Shown: positions 60,301-64,000 of the stretch, one piece after another
Numbering within the stretch: the first letter of the stretch is position 1
Layout: each line of letters starts with the position of its first letter
NCBI GenBank assembly: GCA_951799405.1
Contig: OX637350.1
Span: forward strand, 9,781,852-9,845,851
Direction: 5' to 3'
Source: Agapetus fuscipes
Taxonomy: Eukaryota > Arthropoda > Insecta > Trichoptera > Glossosomatidae
Length of the DNA: 64,000 nucleotides
Notes under the pieces: model-generated
Database searches by the model: none
What the model saw: only the letters and a program-made list of their open reading frames with translations
What the model was told of the DNA's origin: nothing
Made by a program: the position numbers and the translations under genes

Positions 60301-63300
60301 ATACAAAATGTATTAGCAATTTTCTTGGTAGTCAAAGGGTTAAAAATAGATAAATGGCTGCGATTCTTAAAATTTTATAAATACCAATAATAATCAGTCG
60401 TTACTTTTTCAAAATATAACTAAAAAGTTTACCCACCATACAAAGTACTAGTTTGCATACAAAAGGGTTCAATGACCATCTATAATAATCTAGAATATAA
60501 GTTGCAATGAAATATAAACATTCAAAACTAATATGAAATGCATGCCCACAAACAGGTATGTGTAAGTTCGCGCTAACGAATGCTGAATTTGTACTTACAA
60601 ATTAAACATAAAACTTGCAACTCTTGCCGACCTTCCTTGAAACAGGGGTGACATTGACAAAGTGAATTATTTTTTACACTTTGGGAGGACTGAGAAATGC
60701 GAGAAAATTGAGATAAAGACTGAATGAAAAAAGAGTGGAGGTCTATAATAATCTATAATCTATAATCTAAGTTGCAAGGATATATTCATTTAAAGCTCTC
60801 AGATGTATGCCCACAAACCAACAAGTGTAGTTCGCGCTTACAAATGCTGAAAGTGTACTTACAAATAAAATCCAAACCTCAAATGAACATAAGCCCCACA
60901 ACTTTTGCCGACCTTCCCTGAAACAGGGGTGACATTGGCAAAGTGAACCATTTTTTACAGTATGGGTGGTCAGCCTCATACCAACCTATAAGTCAAGGAA
61001 TGGAGGTCGTGAAAGAATTTGATTATCTGGGAAGCAAATTTGAGTCGAATGCGAAATTGACGAAATAATTGGAAAAGCGCGCTAGTAGAGGAAGAAGTGT
61101 AATGGAAACGATTGGAAGAATTGCAAGAAATAGGAAACTTACGAAGAATATGAGATCGGCGGTCCACAATGGCATATTGGTTGGTGGAAGTGAGGCTTAA
61201 TGAATGTGAGCTGAGTAAAGTATGTAAGTACGGTTGAAATGGCTTACCTGAGAGCAATGGCTGGAAAGACACTGAGTGATAGAGTACGTAATGCTTGAGT
61301 GATGAACGAGTGTGGTATAAAAGAGAATATGAGAATGAAAGTACAAAAAAGTACGATGAGATGGTTCAGACATCTTGAAAGAAAGGATGATGAACAACTA
61401 ACGAAGAAAGTGTACAAAGGAAATGTCAGAGGAAAGCGCAGAAGGGGAAGGCTGAGGAAAGAATGGTTAGACCAAATAGGTGAGATTGCGAAATAATGGA
61501 TTCTGCAGAGTGAGAATAAGAGAAGAGTATGTATGAAAAAGGTGATGACAGCAAAAAGTGGAGGCGCATCTGCGGAGGTACCGGCCACCCCTAATGAAAC
61601 GGTGGCAGGATACAGTACAGTACAGTACTGAGGTCAGCTTCATACCAACCTATGAGTCGAGGATCTTTCTTGTGTAATTGGTACTTTTTCAAATAAATCA
61701 ACAAAATATTTATATGCATTTAAGTATTTATATGCCTATATCCATATTGTACGAGTATGCAGGTACACACCGCGGTGGAATAAAATTGATTTATTATTGA
61801 TATATTACATTTTTATTGAAACGGCATAAGCTGGTAGATGATTCTAGCTTTACATACGTCATACAGTGGGTAAATTTTTGCAAGAAAGTCGAGTACAGAT
61901 TCTGTGCAATTTATTTTCATGGAGATGATGTATTTAGTGAGCGCTGTTTTTGCAAGCAATCACAGGCAGTAATCACACGAAGCATGGACAGTGAATGATA
62001 ACAAAATGAGTAAAGTATGTACGGTGGAAATGAAGCATTTGAGAAGCACGACAGGAAAAACTCTGAAGGATAGAGTTAGGAATGAATGGGTTAAAAAATA
62101 ATGTAAGCTGAAAGAAAATGTGAAAGTTAAGGTACAAAATAATGTGATGAGATTGTTTGGGCACGTGGAAAAAATGAATGATGATAGATTGACAAAGTAT
62201 ATATACAAAGGAATGTGAAAGGAAAAAGAGGAAAGGGACGACCAAGAAAAGTATGGAGTGATCAGATTGAGGAGATTATGAAAGAATGAGATATACAAAG
62301 CGAGCGTAAAAGAAGAAAATGTATGAAAAAGGTGATGGATATGAATGAATTGCAAGAGGTATGTCAGGATAGGAAAAAATGGAGGCAGCTCAGCAGAGGC
62401 TCTTGCCACACCTAGCGGAATGGCGACAGAGTTACAGTTACACACCTGAAGAGTCCTCAGAGTCTTTGGTCGTCACTACAAAGAACTACACAAAACCCAG
62501 TTGCTGTGCAGCTGAATGAACCTTTGTAACTAGCCTTTGATAATAGTAGATAAACTCAAGCAAAAAGGAAACAATTAAAGTTAAATTAGACAAGACACTT
62601 CTGTTTTCTAATTCAAGTTTACAGGCTTAAACTTACCAGAAAGTTTTCTCTGAAGTGTTTGAATCATGTGATGTCGGGCTAAAGACAGGATATAGTCTTA
62701 CTTAAGAAATGCATTTGTGGTGTCGTCCAAAATAGACTACTGCAATAGCTTATATGCAGGCTAACCAAAATGTCAATTGAATAGGCTACAATTGGTTGTC
62801 AATGCATGATTGCTGGTCAGTCAAAATTTACACACATAACTCCTCTTCTCCAGAAGCTTCACTGGCTCCGTATCCCGGAGCGCATCGAGTTCAAAGTGTG
62901 CACGATGTTCTACAAAGCTTTATTTGAAAAGACACCCAAATATCTCGCTGATTTGATCAAACAGTCACCCTCGGCAAAAAAAAGCCTAACACTGCGCTCG
63001 GCTGAAACTGGAGCCAAATCAAGGATTGAAGAACCTATAAGAAGAGTTAACACAATGTTTGGAGAGCGTGCATTTGCAGTTGCTGGTCCTCTGGCCTGGA
63101 ACCACCTGCCACATCATGTGAGAGAGCTAGAGGACCATGGAAAGTTCCGGAATGCACTGAAGACAAGCAAATTTCTGGCATCGTTTGCACAAGCGCCCTT
63201 GGAGTGATTACATCACGAAACGGCGCTATAAAAAAATCATCATCATAGTGTCATAATTTCAGTACAATATTATGTAGGCACTTTGAAAAGATACAATTGC

Positions 63301-63663
63301 ACCATACTGCATTTAGCATTACCGCAACGGCTGTGTGAGCTCACAGTGCTGTGGACTAGAAAAAATCCATTTTTTATTTACTATGGTTACAATGGGATAT
63401 TTTGAATGTTCGTAGTCCATTAGATACTCTCTAGCACCTTTGCTTACATTGCACTGCTGGTGTTCCAGGCGGCCAGTGCAGAGACGGGTGGCTGGGCTTC
63501 CCAACCCGTGTCACAGGCGGGCATGGGCCCTGAGGTCATACACAAGCTGCAAGAGCGCGCCACCGTGCTCACACAAGAGCGCAAGGGCCGAGGCAGGACC
63601 GTGCCTGAGGACCTCGCTACTCCAGACTCCATACGAGGATTCCTCACCCTCGCTTCCCATCCG
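54337..63663 (+). CDS. Prp19: Pre-mRNA-processing factor 19 (U-box E3 ligase), 5' part, 5 exons
   Basis: Core of the NineTeen spliceosome complex and a U-box ubiquitin ligase. Exons: 54337-54355, 54434-54583, 54858-54991, 56518-56664, 63469-63663. The gene runs off the right edge, with a donor at 63664. U-box in exons 1-3: [19 protein letters not shown] then RLIEKYI.ENG.DPING.DL. The linker ([14 protein letters not shown]) and the tetramerising coiled coil follow ([20 protein letters not shown], then [20 protein letters not shown]). Exon 5 carries [20 protein letters not shown] and TVPEDL. The C-terminal WD40 propeller must lie beyond 64000. Introns 1-2 are short, intron 3 is 1.5 kb and intron 4 is 6.8 kb and packed with repeats. 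Exon phases are consistent. Codon use is more GC-rich than the surroundings. Confidence 0.95.
55115..55485 (+). repeat. Two LINE 3' module tails in tandem (copies 17a/17b)
   Basis: 55115-55337 (module) is followed directly by 55338-55485, a second 3' part starting GTCCATTTGAAATTTGGG. Both end in GATTA-type tails. Prp19 intron 3. Confidence 0.65.
55890..56008. mobile_element. Palindromic MITE, about 119 bp
   Basis: Ends CCCGGTATTTTCAACGTTAG and its exact inverse, with TA-rich flanks. Lies in Prp19 intron 3. The outer CCCGGTATTTT resembles the element at 20272. Confidence 0.65.
56095..56165 (-). repeat. LINE 3'-end stub with (TTACAG)n
   Basis: About 70 bp: four GTAACT-type units then GGCCACCCCTAGCGGAATGG on the minus strand, in Prp19 intron 3. 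Confidence 0.65.
56325..56440 (-). repeat. 3'-end stub of the 5357-6300 LINE
   Basis: Shares TTACTTTGGGGAGTATTTAT and the poly-T tail with 5357-5475. 5'-truncated to about 115 bp. Confidence 0.6.
56958..57212 (-). repeat. LINE 3' module (copy 18)
   Basis: From TCTAATCTATTCTAAGTTGC to GACCTATACAAG. Confidence 0.65.
57959..58510. mobile_element. hAT-like element carrying a LINE 3' module
   Basis: Left end CAGGGGTCGGCAACCTTTT and right end GGTTGCTTACCCCT, with the AGAGCCGCA motifs usual for this hAT type near both ends. No target duplication recognised. A LINE 3' module (58024-58258) lies inside. Confidence 0.5.
58024..58258 (+). repeat. LINE 3' module (copy 19)
   Basis: Inside the hAT-like element at 57959; starts exactly at CCTTGACTTATAGG. 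Confidence 0.7.
58547..58765 (+). repeat. SINE-1 copy, diverged, 5' two-thirds
   Basis: Head GGTCTATAGCTTAGTTGG and body to about 58760, then replaced by a LINE 3' module fragment. Confidence 0.6.
58770..58915 (+). repeat. LINE 3' module (copy 20), 3' half
   Basis: Replaces the end of the SINE-1 copy 58547. Confidence 0.5.
59110..59152. repeat. (CATA)n microsatellite
   Basis: Follows ATCGGATGAGCGGTTTATGAG, a retroelement-type tail, in Prp19 intron 4. Confidence 0.75.
59250..60480. repeat. AT-rich repeat with terminal hairpin and internal duplication
   Basis: Begins with a strong hairpin (59252-59288, GCTATAGCC-GAA-GGCTATA). Then a TATG microsatellite (59393-59430), then a unit CAAGATGGCT..C and TTCTCAAAAACGGCTCC.A found at about 59535-59760 and again at about 59975-60200. 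No coding. Confidence 0.5.
60490..60690 (-). repeat. LINE 3' module (copy 21)
   Basis: Partial; followed after 50 bp by copy 22 in the same orientation. Confidence 0.6.
60740..61000 (-). repeat. LINE 3' module (copy 22)
   Basis: Well preserved, with triple ATAATCT tail at 60747-60770. Confidence 0.7.
61010..61625 (+). pseudogene. LINE ORF2 C-terminus with stops and a deletion
   Basis: [53 protein letters not shown], in several frames. The YGSESW segment is deleted. The tail is GGATACAGTACAGTACAG. Directly follows a LINE 3' module copy of opposite strand. Confidence 0.72.
61976..62455 (+). pseudogene. LINE ORF2 C-terminus, second decayed copy
   Basis: [20 protein letters not shown], then a stop, [11 protein letters not shown] then a stop, ending GGAATGGCGACAGAGTTACAGTTACA. 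Subfamily of 24085. Confidence 0.72.
62640..63245 (+). pseudogene. CR1/L2-like LINE reverse-transcriptase tail
   Basis: [10 protein letters not shown] at 62735-62765 in a decayed frame, then a 133-residue open stretch: [46 protein letters not shown]. This is the standard C-terminus of CR1/L2-type elements. The 3' end is an ATC microsatellite. 5'-truncated. Confidence 0.75.
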
Positions 63664-63754
63664 GTAATTCAACTTACATATTTACTATCAATATTTCTTT
63701 ATTTATTTATAAAATCGGAATTTGTTTTCTGTTTTTTTTTTGATGTCCATACAT

Positions 63755-64000
63755 ATTATTATTTATTGATTTAAAAATGTAATTTGTCATGTATGTTCCT
63801 TGACTTATACCATGCTGTAAAACCGGTTGTAAGACCACCCATGCTGTAAAAATGGTTCACTTTGCCAATGTCACCCCTGTTTCAGGGAAGGACGGCAAGA
63901 GTTGCAGGGTGTATGTCCATTTGAGATTTGGTTTTTATGTTGTAGGTTCACATGCGGCATGTGCAAGCGCGAACTTGTACATGTCTGCTGGTGAAAATGC
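63755..64000 (+). repeat. LINE 3' module (copy 23), cut by window edge
   Basis: Runs off the right edge at GGTGAAAATGC; 90 bp after Prp19 exon 5. Confidence 0.7.

Noticed and set aside
62806..63207. Independent host gene of 133 residues
   Set aside because: Matches the C-terminal tail of CR1/L2-like LINEs, with a decayed upstream reverse-transcriptase piece and a microsatellite end.

Overview
This is a 64-kb piece of a repeat-laden, AT-rich insect nuclear genome, most likely a moth or butterfly. Five host genes have small exons with consensus GT/AG junctions and introns full of transposon debris. Bacterial features are absent. The insect assignment rests on the animal-type gene set and the transposon mix. 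Lepidoptera is favoured because selenoprotein M carries cysteine at the usual selenocysteine position, which fits the known loss of selenoproteins in that order. Species was not determined.

Layout. Positions 1-21,600 are a gene desert made of LINE fragments, two tRNA-derived SINE families, DNA transposons (hAT, pogo-like and TTAA-flanked elements, several palindromic) and minisatellites. 21,648-33,505 (+) is Elp2, the WD40 subunit of Elongator, in 11 exons. 34,431-42,391 (-) is l(3)mbt, a three-MBT-repeat chromatin protein, in 9 coding exons plus a probable 5'UTR exon; it converges with Elp2. 46,217-49,560 (-) is a PCMTD protein (isoaspartyl-methyltransferase-like, with a C-terminal tail resembling a SOCS box) in 7 exons. 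A young 1.4-kb LTR element (49,713-51,120) sits 152 bp upstream of its start codon. 53,462-53,888 (-) is the Cys form of SELENOM in 2 exons. It is divergent from Prp19 (+, from 54,337), with 448 bp between the start codons. Prp19 has five exons here and leaves the window before its WD40 domain.

The genes are housekeeping functions: tRNA wobble modification (Elp2), chromatin repression (l(3)mbt), protein quality control or ubiquitin adaptor (PCMTD), ER redox (SELENOM) and splicing or ubiquitin ligation (Prp19). Nothing indicates a shared pathway. For Elp2, l(3)mbt, PCMTD and SELENOM the predicted exons join into one open frame with consistent phases (805, 1398, 600 and 114 residues).

The accessory sequence holds the more unusual material. 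It includes a TRIM-like LTR retrotransposon with identical 165-bp LTRs, a 4-bp target duplication, a tRNA-Trp-type primer site and an internal 42-bp coding minisatellite. A hAT element in Elp2 intron 2 is interrupted at TTAA by a 3-kb insertion. A roughly 340-bp palindrome arm occurs in two opposite topologies. A pogo-like element retains only the two ends of its transposase gene. One LINE family carries two different 3' ends, one of which is the most frequent repeat in the window.
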